The notes under the pieces: generated by a model
Databases searched by the model: none
What the model was told of the DNA's origin: nothing
What the model saw: the letters and a program-made list of their open reading frames with translations, nothing else
Shown: one piece after another, positions 48,311 through 56,295 of the stretch
Layout of the letters: each line of letters starts with the position of its first letter
Numbering within the stretch: the stretch's first letter is position 1
Position numbers and translations under genes: made by a program
Source of the DNA: a virus
DNA: 64,000 nt
Virus record (IMG/VR): IMGVR_UViG_3300031972_002446
Span: 1 to 64,000 of that record
Direction: 5' to 3' (one strand)

Positions 48311-48354
48311 AATCCTCATTCTTTCCGTTTGTTAAAACAATAAACCACAACTAT

Positions 48355-48383
48355 AGTATAGCCTAAACAATATTGTTTGTCAA
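48355..48383 (-). promoter_or_regulatory. sigma70-like promoter with palindromic spacer
   Basis: TTGACA (48383-48378), 17-nt spacer holding the palindrome AACAATATTGTT, TATACT (48360-48355), 45 nt before ATG 48310. The palindrome could be a repressor site. It overlaps the 3' end of the preceding gene. Confidence 0.75.
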
Positions 48384-48724
48384 TGCCTTGAGTATCTTTT
48401 GCAACAATACCACATACCAGATTTACCTTGGGCGTAACCGACATCAATAACAAACATTCCGCTATTACTGTAGCAACAGTTGTTATATGCTTCGTTTTGA
48501 CTCCAACCGCTACCACAACCCTCGTAATTATTACTATGTCCACCAAAATGAGCAACACAATTTCTCGATGCCATTGTGTTAGCAACTCCTTGTGCGGAGG
48601 TATTATCTACTGTCGTAGAGTATGTATACTTATAAGTTGTGTTAGTTTTCTTTCTATTTCTTCTAGCCTCACAAACATTTGTTAATAAAGTTACAGCAAT
48701 TAAACATAATACTATTTTTTGCAT
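48380..48724 (-). CDS. secreted protein, planctomycete-type QGVANTMA domain (114 aa)
   Basis: Start ATG 48724 with GGAGG upstream. Signal peptide (KIVLCLIAVTLLTNVC), basic stretch, then QGVANTMASRNCVAHFGGHS, NYEGCGSGWS, NNCCYSNSGM and GMWYCCKRY. This Cys-rich domain recurs in planctomycete secreted proteins as I recall. Likely disulfide-bonded outside the cell. Function unknown. Confidence 0.65.
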   Translation of the reverse strand: MQKIVLCLIAVTLLTNVCEARRNRKKTNTTYKYTYSTTVDNTSAQGVANTMASRNCVAHFGGHSNNYEGCGSGWSQNEAYNNCCYSNSGMFVIDVGYAQGKSGMWYCCKRYSRH

Positions 48725-48748
48725 AATTATTTCCTCCATGAAATGAAA

Positions 48749-48774
48749 GGGGGTTTGATGTTATCTCACCCCCC
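48749..48774 (-). other. hairpin with conserved GATAAYATCAAA loop (copy 2)
   Basis: Minus strand GGGGG, then TGAGATAACATCAAA, then CCCCC: perfect 5-bp stem around the same loop as at 47916-47938 despite different stem bases. Lies between the Cys-rich gene's stop (48781) and the next start. Confidence 0.6.
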
Positions 48775-48780
48775 ATAAAA

Positions 48781-49101
48781 TTACTTGCAATTACAAGTGT
48801 TGCCGTTGCAAATAGTTCTACTAAAAGTTCTTGAACGAAGAACATTACAGCACCCATCTGTAACTGTTCTGGTTCTTGAGTATGTGCTGCCAGTTTTATT
48901 GCAAGCACAATCTGTAGAACGAATAAAAAGTCTCCTGCCAAACAAGCCTCTACGCACCCTACAGTTGCATGTGCTACATTCACAAGGACTGCAATCACAA
49001 TCTGCCGATACTGTAGTTTGAGGTTCAGATACTACTGGTGCTTCCCCGGCAAAAGCAGGCAAAGTTAAACCAGCCAATAATACTGCAATAAAAATCTTCA
49101 T
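48781..49101 (-). CDS. secreted Cys-rich protein (106 aa)
   Basis: Start ATG 49101 with GGAGG upstream. Signal peptide (IFIAVLLAGLTLPAFA), then dense Cys pairs (DCDCSPCECSTCNC, then CACN, CCN, CNGNTCNC). A disulfide-rich surface or metal-binding protein of planctomycete style. Followed by hairpin copy 2. Confidence 0.6.
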   Translation of the reverse strand: MKIFIAVLLAGLTLPAFAGEAPVVSEPQTTVSADCDCSPCECSTCNCRVRRGLFGRRLFIRSTDCACNKTGSTYSRTRTVTDGCCNVLRSRTFSRTICNGNTCNCK

Positions 49102-49166
49102 ATTTCCTCCTGAAATTAAAAGTAAAATAATCACAAAACGTATTGTGATTCACAAAATTAATTGTT

Positions 49167-49484
49167 TTAAAATTTGGATCTAAATGTATAGAAAATTATA
49201 CCTATCAACATTGTTATTACTAACCATAAAATCCATTTATAAATTGGCGTTAAAATCATCATTGTACTTCTATTTATTGTGTGTTTTATATCTTGTGGAT
49301 TATTGTTACTTTTTTTTATTAATTCTTTTAATTCACATTTTGCATTTATGATATCAAACAAATCAATTTCTTTACCTTGTTTTAAACGAGACAAAACATA
49401 TTCTATAGGTTCTCCATACCTTTGTCTAGTTTCTTCTTTGTATTCTTTATGATTCAATCTAATCTCCCACTCATGTCTGTCCAT
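49167..49484 (-). CDS. hypothetical protein with C-terminal membrane helix (105 aa)
   Basis: Start ATG 49484, overlapping the glycosylase stop. Charged helical head (MDRHEWEIRLNHKEYKEETR), ends with IYKWILWLVITMLIGIIFYTF, a tail anchor. No family recognised. Confidence 0.5.
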   Translation of the reverse strand: MDRHEWEIRLNHKEYKEETRQRYGEPIEYVLSRLKQGKEIDLFDIINAKCELKELIKKSNNNPQDIKHTINRSTMMILTPIYKWILWLVITMLIGIIFYTFRSKF

Positions 49485-50035
49485 ATCATAAGGTCTGCTT
49501 GAGCCAATGTCAAGCCTGTATAATGTTGCTCCATTAGATATTTGCACAATCCTGCGTACTGAGCGTATTTTTCTGGATTTTGTGGAGTATTCTTTGGTGC
49601 TTCTTTAACATCACACCTTTCTCTCATCCACCTAAGTATATGAGTATCTAATACAACTTCATCACAAAATTCTCTAGTATGAAGCAAAAAGAATCTGGCA
49701 GTCTTTGGCCCAACACCATAAACATCCATCAAGTCTTCTCTTGTGCAAGTTCTCAAGTTTAATTTAGATGAGAAATATAAAGCCTTGCGTATCCTATCAT
49801 ACTGTCCTGTCTTATGTGCCTTCAAATAATTATGAAGTTCTGATAACTTGAGGCTTTTAATAAACTCAAATGGAGTCATATCTCCTCTGTCTTTGAGTAG
49901 TTTAGTAACTAATCTAGCAGTTGTGTCGCTATTCTTACCGGCAACGAGGATGCAGAATATCCAGAAAGATTGCAATTCTGAATCGGTACGATTGTAGTTA
50001 GTAATATCTTTAGGATCAATCAAAGTTTCCATCAT
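49454..50035 (-). CDS. HhH-GPD DNA glycosylase (endonuclease III-like)
   Basis: A 193-residue protein. DVYGVGPKTARFFLLH is the helix-hairpin-helix and VVLDTHILRWM the GPD region with the catalytic Asp. No C-terminal Cys cluster, so it lacks the Fe-S site of Nth. It would remove damaged or modified bases, perhaps supporting DNA repair or escape from host restriction. Own early promoter. Confidence 0.82.
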   Translation of the reverse strand: MMETLIDPKDITNYNRTDSELQSFWIFCILVAGKNSDTTARLVTKLLKDRGDMTPFEFIKSLKLSELHNYLKAHKTGQYDRIRKALYFSSKLNLRTCTREDLMDVYGVGPKTARFFLLHTREFCDEVVLDTHILRWMRERCDVKEAPKNTPQNPEKYAQYAGLCKYLMEQHYTGLTLAQADLMIWTDMSGRLD

Positions 50036-50100
50036 TAAAATCCGTTATCCAAAGTAGTAGATAGACCAAAGTAAACAACAACAAAATAGTGATATTGTCC

Positions 50101-50129
50101 ATTATATAACTCTATTCGTCTTTTGTCAA
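50101..50129 (-). promoter_or_regulatory. sigma70-like promoter with GACGAATA spacer
   Basis: TTGACA (50129-50124), 17-nt spacer with AGACGAATAG, TATAAT (50106-50101), about 65 nt before ATG 50035. It overlaps the 3' end of the GT25 gene. Confidence 0.8.
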
Positions 50130-50846
50130 CTGGCAACTTGAATTTTTTTTATAATTTAAAGTTGACTCAAAATTTTCACATTGACCAATTAAGTCGGTTA
50201 TAGGCGTATATATATTTAGTCTCGGATGAATGTAATATTTATATACTTGGTCTATATGGCTTAGTCTTTTAAGACCTTGATCTTTTTTGATCGCACCACT
50301 CTCCATATTATTTATATGGTCTATTAGCGTTTGAACCACATCTTTAATAATTTTTGGATTCATAATATATGCATGTGTTTGTAATTGCCACTCCGGTTTA
50401 TAAATATAATTATCAACTAATTTAGTTTCGGAGATTAATTTTGCATTTTGGCTTTCTTTATTAAAATAAACAGGCTTATCAAAATATATCATATCCCAAT
50501 TCAGAGACAAATTGTTTTTCAGTATATAATCTATATACTTATTTACTTCGTCAATATCATAAATTTCGGCATCGTCTTCTAAAATTAAGCACAGTTCATC
50601 TATATCTGTAATACTTTTAAGAATCTCTAAATGAGTTAAAAATAAAGATTTGATATTCGTATTATAAAAGTTTGTAAAATGATTACATTTTATAGAATTA
50701 ATAATTTGATATTTTAATTTAAATTTCTCAAATTGTTTTTTTTGAAAATATAACCTATCAATAAGTTTAGGATGGTTTATTAAAAATATTTTATCCACAG
50801 AAGTTTTATTTGGTGCTTCGTGGATGTCCTTTTGGTAGTAAGTCAT
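50112..50846 (-). CDS. GT25-like glycosyltransferase
   Basis: About 244 residues from ATG 50846. IFLINHPKLIDRLYF is the GT25 start, IKSLFLTHLEIL the acceptor helix and LCLILEDDAEIYD the metal motif. Overlaps the preceding gene by 41 nt, an unusually long overlap. Second GT25 in the window after 35707-36462. Confidence 0.75.
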   Translation of the reverse strand: MTYYQKDIHEAPNKTSVDKIFLINHPKLIDRLYFQKKQFEKFKLKYQIINSIKCNHFTNFYNTNIKSLFLTHLEILKSITDIDELCLILEDDAEIYDIDEVNKYIDYILKNNLSLNWDMIYFDKPVYFNKESQNAKLISETKLVDNYIYKPEWQLQTHAYIMNPKIIKDVVQTLIDHINNMESGAIKKDQGLKRLSHIDQVYKYYIHPRLNIYTPITDLIGQCENFESTLNYKKNSSCQLTKDE

Positions 50847-51252
50847 TGTCTTGCTTATAGCCAGAATTTGATGGCCTTCCCGTTCTGAGTATTGTAAGAA
50901 AAGCATTTACTCTTGCCATAGCCCAACCATCTCTACTCATTTTAGGGGCGTGAGAAGTTGAATACGCTCCAGCGCCTCTTCTGTATACTGCTTTTAACAT
51001 ACCTAATGTAGCCTTACTCCCTTTACCCTTCTTTTTAATTTTTTCATTATGTTCACTAACTTTATTCTTTAATTTATCTATAGTCTTTTTACTAAACGTA
51101 ATCTTGCTTTTGTCGTCTTTGGCACTATCAGGTTTATTTTTCTTACTACCTTTTTTCTGATCTTTTTTAGGAGCAGGAGTTCTTCGTGGGTCTTTTGGCC
51201 CAGGTTTATCTGCTACTGTTTTTAACGCCTCTAGAAATTTGTTAGTTCTCAT
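50806..51252 (-). CDS. DUF5824-like basic protein (148 aa)
   Basis: Lys-rich N-terminal half and a C-terminal domain YRRGAGAYSTSHAPKMSRDG then WAMARVNAFL, which matches the DUF5824 core seen in phage structural or head-associated proteins. Basic, so it may bind DNA in the virion. Preceded by GGAG and a GGTGTAT motif, which fits late expression. Confidence 0.6.
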   Translation of the reverse strand: MRTNKFLEALKTVADKPGPKDPRRTPAPKKDQKKGSKKNKPDSAKDDKSKITFSKKTIDKLKNKVSEHNEKIKKKGKGSKATLGMLKAVYRRGAGAYSTSHAPKMSRDGWAMARVNAFLTILRTGRPSNSGYKQDNDLLPKGHPRSTK

Positions 51253-51275
51253 AATATCTCCTTTATTAGAAATGG

Positions 51276-51662
51276 TTATACACCATTTTTTTTACCTTTT
51301 AAATCTGCTATATTTTGTGCAATATCTACTAGCCTATCCCAATTTGCATCAATATATTCTTTTGGCCCACCCATATCAGCCTGTGCCTGTGCTATTTCTT
51401 CGGTAGGAACCATCTCGATAGCATCCCAAGGACAGACTTTAAGATCATATTTCTTACCTTTACCGCCGGGAACATGAATACATTGTTCGCAACCTATACA
51501 AGTAGACAAATCAATCTCACACCATTGAGTTACTCCCTGTTTTATCTGGAATATACAATCAACAGGACATACTTCTAAACAAGCCTCACAACCAGTACAA
51601 TTATCTGCTTGAATTATTGCTAATTCTTTAGGAATCTTTTTTCTTGGTTTTTTGTTTGCCAT
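51276..51662 (-). CDS. double 4Fe-4S ferredoxin-like protein
   Basis: A 128-residue protein with CTGCEACLEVCPVDC (a canonical 4Fe-4S site) and CIGCEQCIHVPGGK...VCPWDA (second site, longer spacing). It is encoded directly after DUF1501 with shared TAATG and has an extended C-terminus. Such ferredoxins sit near redox genes in Planctomycetes. In a phage it could be electron-transfer cargo. Confidence 0.85.
   Translation of the reverse strand: MANKKPRKKIPKELAIIQADNCTGCEACLEVCPVDCIFQIKQGVTQWCEIDLSTCIGCEQCIHVPGGKGKKYDLKVCPWDAIEMVPTEEIAQAQADMGGPKEYIDANWDRLVDIAQNIADLKGKKNGV
51279..51284 (-). promoter_or_regulatory. GGTGTAT upstream motif
   Basis: Minus strand AATGGTGTATAACC, 27-32 nt before the start at 51252; overlaps the ferredoxin stop region. 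Confidence 0.4.
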
Positions 51663-52957
51663 TATGCTATAATATCGTGTTGAATGTTACCAAATACATC
51701 AGTTAGTCTAAAGTCTCTACCACTATATCTATATGTTAATTTACTATGGTCAATACCCATTAGATGTAATATAGTAGCATGTAAATCATGCATGTCCATA
51801 CCATCCACTGCTTTATGCCCAAAATCATCAGTAGAACCATATCTCATACCACCTTTAACACCACCACCTGCCATCCACATAGAAAATCCACTATTATTAT
51901 GATCTCTACCTGTTGCTCCTTCTTTTATACCGGGAGTTCTGCCAAACTCACTTCCAAATAATATAATTGTATCTTCAAATAATCCAGAATCTTTTAAGTC
52001 TTGGATCAAAGCAGCGATAGGTTTATCAATAGCAGAAGTATTCTTTTTTAAATTATCATTAATGTTCTGGTGCATATCCCATCCACCATGACCAATCTCT
52101 ACGAATCTAACTCCTGCTTCACTAAATTTCTTTGCTAATAAACACTGTTTGCCAAATTTAGCAGTGGCTTTATCATTGATACCATACTTCTGTAAGGTTT
52201 GTTGCGATTCTTTTGATATATCAATAGTATTAGGAACACTTGTCTGCATCCTAAAAGCCAACTCATAACTCTCAATCAATCCTTCTAGTCTACCATTTTC
52301 TGCACCATCTTTTAGGTGCATCTGGTTAAAGTCTCTTAATAAATCTAAATCTTTTCTTTGTCTGTCTTTAGTTGTAGATGTATTTACAAGATTAGGTATA
52401 GCACTTTTACTACCAGCATTAATAGCAGTGCCTTGATATACTGCTGGTAAGAATGAACTACCATAATTATCAGGCCCAATGTTAGCATCTATAGTTATAA
52501 ACCCCGGCAACTCTTTATTCTCTGTGCCTAATCCATACAATAACCAACTACCCATACTAGGTCTACTGAATTGAAAATTCCCGGTATGTAATAAACTTCT
52601 TGCTTGATTATGATTACCTGTTTTACTCTTCATACCATTCAACAGACATAAATCATCTGCATGTTTACGCAAGTGTGGGAAGTTCTCGCTAATTTCTATG
52701 CCGCTATCTCCTGCTGGAGTTAAAGGCACTCCCGGTTTCATAATCTTTCTACCTTTACTTACAGGATCATCTATACCTGCTTTTTCTACCATTAAAGGCT
52801 TATGATCAAAAGTATCAGTATGAGTCATACCACCATTCATATACATGAATATAACTCTCTTATTACTTTTCATAGCCTCTTCTGCCATTAATCCTTTTAA
52901 TGCTAACATACCGAAACCAAAACTACTGGCTTGTAATAAACTTCTTCTATTTAACAT
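51662..52957 (-). CDS. DUF1501 protein with Tat-like leader
   Basis: A 431-residue protein of the planctomycete DUF1501 family, related to the sulfatase/alkaline phosphatase fold. Leader MLNRRSLLQASSFGFG looks Tat-type. Hallmarks: HTDTFDHKP, GHGGWDMHQN, LFGSEFGRTPG, ATILHLMGID and the C-terminal YSGRDFRLTDV. In Planctomycetes these genes pair with DUF1549/DUF1553 proteins, as here. Exported; substrate unknown. Confidence 0.93.
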   Translation of the reverse strand: MLNRRSLLQASSFGFGMLALKGLMAEEAMKSNKRVIFMYMNGGMTHTDTFDHKPLMVEKAGIDDPVSKGRKIMKPGVPLTPAGDSGIEISENFPHLRKHADDLCLLNGMKSKTGNHNQARSLLHTGNFQFSRPSMGSWLLYGLGTENKELPGFITIDANIGPDNYGSSFLPAVYQGTAINAGSKSAIPNLVNTSTTKDRQRKDLDLLRDFNQMHLKDGAENGRLEGLIESYELAFRMQTSVPNTIDISKESQQTLQKYGINDKATAKFGKQCLLAKKFSEAGVRFVEIGHGGWDMHQNINDNLKKNTSAIDKPIAALIQDLKDSGLFEDTIILFGSEFGRTPGIKEGATGRDHNNSGFSMWMAGGGVKGGMRYGSTDDFGHKAVDGMDMHDLHATILHLMGIDHSKLTYRYSGRDFRLTDVFGNIQHDIIA

Positions 52958-52959
52958 AT

Positions 52960-53583
52960 TTACTCTCCGAATTTATAGTTTAATAATTCTATATCTTGTT
53001 CATATTTGTCTTTAACTATTTGTTGAGTTTCCTCATTATAATATTCTTGATATGGTCTGTGTTTGGATTTGTGCATTGTTTTAAATTTCTTACGTTTGGG
53101 CATACCTATTGCATCACACACAAAACCAAGATCATTTGCAAAATTTTCAAAACGACCTACAAAATCTATTTGATCAATAGGATACAATTCTGTTTGTAAC
53201 CTATAATGTCTATCGCATGTCTTAGTCTTTACATTTCTTATATAATGTATAAACTTATCAAATGTTTTAAAGTTATTCTTATTGAAGTTCTCATAACCAT
53301 CCTCCATTTTATTAAAATAACAACTAACTAATCTATCCCAAGGGTTTCTAACAAAAGCAAATTTAAAATAATTATCAGAATACATTCGGTTTTTCCATAG
53401 CAGATATTCCTGCCAAACATTTTCATCGTTCTGATATATATTAATTCTATTACAAAAACTTATTTTAGTATGTTGGCATAAGTGGGAAAGAATCGTTGTT
53501 GTTGCTGCTTTCGCAACCCTGAACCACAAATATTTATTTTTTTGTGATGAAGTTATCATAAATTTTGTTTTAATATACTTCAT
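52960..53583 (-). CDS. sulfotransferase family 2-like
   Basis: A 207-residue protein: WFRVAKAATTTILSHL is a variant phosphosulfate loop, FKFAFVRNPWDRLVSCYF the 3'-phosphate motif, and SKHRPYQEYYNEETQQIVKD the tail shared with other copies. It is inserted between the two members of the planctomycete gene pair, in the same direction and with 2-4 nt spacing. Confidence 0.85.
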   Translation of the reverse strand: MKYIKTKFMITSSQKNKYLWFRVAKAATTTILSHLCQHTKISFCNRINIYQNDENVWQEYLLWKNRMYSDNYFKFAFVRNPWDRLVSCYFNKMEDGYENFNKNNFKTFDKFIHYIRNVKTKTCDRHYRLQTELYPIDQIDFVGRFENFANDLGFVCDAIGMPKRKKFKTMHKSKHRPYQEYYNEETQQIVKDKYEQDIELLNYKFGE

Positions 53584-55952
53584 TTAATATTTCTAAATTC
53601 TCCTGTACAGATTATTATTTGAATAAGTTTGGCAAGATCGCTATCTTGTTTAATAAACTCTATAGATTTTTTATTCTCTTGCTCTGTCGGTGGACGACCT
53701 AAAAACTTTAGAAATATTTTATTTATGTTGTTGCGATATAATATACTGGGCATGGTTTTACCCATCTTTTTATTATGTTCAATCAATACTTTGGCTTCTT
53801 CTTGTGCCAATGCTATAATCTTAGGATTATTCATTAGAAATAACGCTTGTGTAGAAACTGTCGTAACGCTTCTCTCTGCATTAAGCAAACTATTATCTGG
53901 TCTATCAAATATATCCAGCACCTCAATCTTATTATCTCTTAACGATGGAATATAAATTGATCTTGCTCTTGTTTCTCCAATATACTTTCTTAATTCTTTA
54001 CTAGGATTTTTTATACCTGTTTGAAAATCACTTACATTTTTATGCGACCCGTCTAGTTTACCTGATACAAATAATAATGAATCCCTAATTTGTTCAGCCT
54101 CTAATCTTTTCTCATTCATTCTCCAGAAATAAATATTGTCAGGATCAATCTCATAATTATTTTTATCAAACTTACTACTACGCCTATAAGCATTGCTCAT
54201 TACAATAGTTTTTATAAGTCTTTTATTTGATAGTCTACCAGTAATAAATTTAGTGGATAAATAGTTCATAAGTTTAAGATTAGTAGGCTCTCCACCAAGT
54301 ATACCAAAATTATCAAAACTATCCAGTATACCTTTACCAAACAAATGTCTCCATACCCTATTAACATGAACCCTATAAGTTAATGGATTAGTTTTATGCG
54401 TTATCCATTCCGCAAACTCATATCGTCCACTGGTATTATCAAAATTAAGATTAGGTCTATCGCTAAATATTTCTGGTAATCTTCTAGGTACTTCATCACC
54501 CAGATTATTTACCTCTCCTCTGATCGCTAACTTAACCTCGCTCATTTTTTCTTTATCTTTAACAGACATAACCGGCTCAAGATATTCTAGCGTAGGAAAT
54601 TCTTCCTTGCCAGTAATCTCTTTTAGTTTATTCATCTTTTCTGTTAGTTGTTTTTCTCTTTTTCCTAATTCTTTATCTAATTGTTGTTCTGTTGCTCTTT
54701 TATTCCATGTTTTAATAGAATCTATTTGTGTCTGTAAATTTTTAATATCACATAATAAAAACCATTCCTCTATTTTTTTCTTCTTATATAAATCTTCTGT
54801 TTCTTTTGTCACAAGATAATCATAGTTTCCAAGATATCCAGTATTATTATTTCCCCGATACAAACCATCCATATTTTCTGTATTATTAAACACCCCAGCA
54901 ACACCATAATAGTCTTGCTGAGAAAATGGATCAAACTTATGATCATGGCATCTAGCACAACTTAAAGTCATACCTAGAAAACCCCTAGTGATTACATCTA
55001 TCTGATCGTCATTACGATCTGCCTCAAACTGTTTGGTTTGTGCCTGTATATTTTTAGTACCTATAGTTAAAAATCCTGTAGCGATCCTGTTATTGTTATA
55101 TTCTTCATAACTTTTATGTGGTAGTAGATCACCAGCGATTTGTTCTTTGATAAATTGATCGTATGGTTTGTCTTGATTAAAACTATCTATAACATAATCT
55201 CTATATCTCCAAGCATAAGGACTAATTAAATTCCTATCTTGCCCAGATGATTCTGCGTACCTTGCCACATCAAGCCAGTGTCGTCCCCATTTCTCTCCAA
55301 ACCCCTCATCTTGCAATAAACTATCAACTAACTTTTCATACTTATCTTCTGAAGTATCATCAGTATAGCCTTTTATTTGTTCAATACTTGGTGGCAAACC
55401 AATCAGGTCAAAATAAAGTCTGCGAACAATAGTATAATCGTCTGCTGCCTCTACTGGTTTTAGTTTGTTCTTTTCTATTTCTAAATTTAATATAGCATCT
55501 ATCTCTGTACCATCATCGTATTTGGCTACAGGAGGTCTCGCAACCTTTTTAAATGCCCAGAAATTTCTAGCCTGCTTTAATTCTACTGCCCTATTCTCAT
55601 GCTTATATCTTGGGTCAGGCATACCCATTTTAATCCATTGTCTAAAATTATTGACAACTTCTTCGCTGAGAGGATTATCTGGAGGCATATCACCAGACTC
55701 AATATAATCTAATAACAAACTCTCATCTGTCTTACCGGGAACAACTGATGGGCCAGAATCACCACCGTTTAATATGCCTTGCCTAGTATCTACAGACAAT
55801 CCACCCTTTACATCTTTAGAATTGGAAGAGTGACAAGAATAACATTGAGTGGTCAAAACTGGCTTAATATTTTGTTCAAAAAACTTTATACCGTTGTCTT
55901 GGGCAAATAATGATCCAGATAATAACACAAAGATAATACAGGACGACCTCAT
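53580..55952 (-). CDS. PSCyt1-DUF1549-DUF1553 planctomycete cytochrome-like protein
   Basis: A 790-residue exported protein (signal SSCIIFVLLSGSLFA). N-terminal PSCyt1 domain with heme-binding CYSCH and GDMPP; PSCyt2/DUF1549 with YTIVRRLYFDLIGLPP, GEKWGRHWLDVARYAES and a second CARCHDHKFDP site; C-terminal DUF1553 region with R-F-A-E-W-like EFAEWITHK and VNRVWRHLFG. Planctomycete relatives are usually nearer 1000 residues, so this is a compact version. AGGAGG precedes the start. Likely a secreted c-type cytochrome or degradative protein. Confidence 0.93.
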   Translation of the reverse strand: MRSSCIIFVLLSGSLFAQDNGIKFFEQNIKPVLTTQCYSCHSSNSKDVKGGLSVDTRQGILNGGDSGPSVVPGKTDESLLLDYIESGDMPPDNPLSEEVVNNFRQWIKMGMPDPRYKHENRAVELKQARNFWAFKKVARPPVAKYDDGTEIDAILNLEIEKNKLKPVEAADDYTIVRRLYFDLIGLPPSIEQIKGYTDDTSEDKYEKLVDSLLQDEGFGEKWGRHWLDVARYAESSGQDRNLISPYAWRYRDYVIDSFNQDKPYDQFIKEQIAGDLLPHKSYEEYNNNRIATGFLTIGTKNIQAQTKQFEADRNDDQIDVITRGFLGMTLSCARCHDHKFDPFSQQDYYGVAGVFNNTENMDGLYRGNNNTGYLGNYDYLVTKETEDLYKKKKIEEWFLLCDIKNLQTQIDSIKTWNKRATEQQLDKELGKREKQLTEKMNKLKEITGKEEFPTLEYLEPVMSVKDKEKMSEVKLAIRGEVNNLGDEVPRRLPEIFSDRPNLNFDNTSGRYEFAEWITHKTNPLTYRVHVNRVWRHLFGKGILDSFDNFGILGGEPTNLKLMNYLSTKFITGRLSNKRLIKTIVMSNAYRRSSKFDKNNYEIDPDNIYFWRMNEKRLEAEQIRDSLLFVSGKLDGSHKNVSDFQTGIKNPSKELRKYIGETRARSIYIPSLRDNKIEVLDIFDRPDNSLLNAERSVTTVSTQALFLMNNPKIIALAQEEAKVLIEHNKKMGKTMPSILYRNNINKIFLKFLGRPPTEQENKKSIEFIKQDSDLAKLIQIIICTGEFRNIK

Positions 55953-55983
55953 GTGTGATACCTCCTAAATTGGTATATTGAAA

Positions 55984-55989
55984 TACACC
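55984..55989 (-). promoter_or_regulatory. GGTGTAT upstream motif
   Basis: Minus strand TACGGTGTATTTCAATATAC, 32-37 nt before the PSCyt1 gene start; places the planctomycete cargo under the same motif as possible late genes. Confidence 0.5.
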
Positions 55990-55992
55990 GTA

Positions 55993-56106
55993 CTATGTTT
56001 TTATACTACCTTTCTTATGTTTAGGTATATATGGACAATTCCTGCATCCACTACCACAACACTCTTTTCTCGATAATAATAATTCTCTAGTTAATGCATT
56101 TGTCAT
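55993..56106 (-). CDS. DUF5522-like small Cys protein (37 aa)
   Basis: ATG 56106. ECCGSGCRNCPYIPKHKKG matches the C-C-G-S-G-C-R-x-C-P-Y motif of DUF5522 proteins. It overlaps the upstream gene by 20 nt. Short but pattern-perfect. Confidence 0.7.
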   Translation of the reverse strand: MTNALTRELLLSRKECCGSGCRNCPYIPKHKKGSIKT

Positions 56107-56275
56107 TTAATTTAATAATTGTCCAGTACTTACTGCCACAATGATTATCCACCCATTCTTCTGCCATGTATTTTTCTTCAAAAGGCCCGAATATTCTATC
56201 ATCTCTATCACCAATACGAAAATTTTTTAATTCAATAGCGTATTTACTCATGTTGCTAGTAACAACAATATACAT
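56087..56275 (-). CDS. small hypothetical protein (62 aa)
   Basis: Contains FRIGDRDDRIFGPFEEKYMA and DNHCGSKYWTIIKL; compact beta-type. No family recognised. Confidence 0.5.
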   Translation of the reverse strand: MYIVVTSNMSKYAIELKNFRIGDRDDRIFGPFEEKYMAEEWVDNHCGSKYWTIIKLNDKCIN

Positions 56276-56295
56276 ATTACATCCTTATATTTTTA

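Noticed and set aside
48316-48585. 89-residue minus-strand frame
   Set aside because: Shadow of the QGVANTMA secreted gene at 48380-48724 and covers the promoter at 48355.
48669-48998. 109-residue minus-strand frame
   Set aside because: Overlaps the secreted Cys-rich gene 48781-49101 in another frame. The latter has a signal peptide and ribosome site, so this is a shadow.
49484-49513. TTGACA with TATGAT before the 105-residue gene
   Set aside because: The -10 candidate abuts the start codon, so transcription would begin inside the gene.
50017-50102. 28-residue membrane peptide frame (MDNITILLLF...)
   Set aside because: Its ATG lies in the -10 box of the glycosylase promoter, so it would not be on the transcript.
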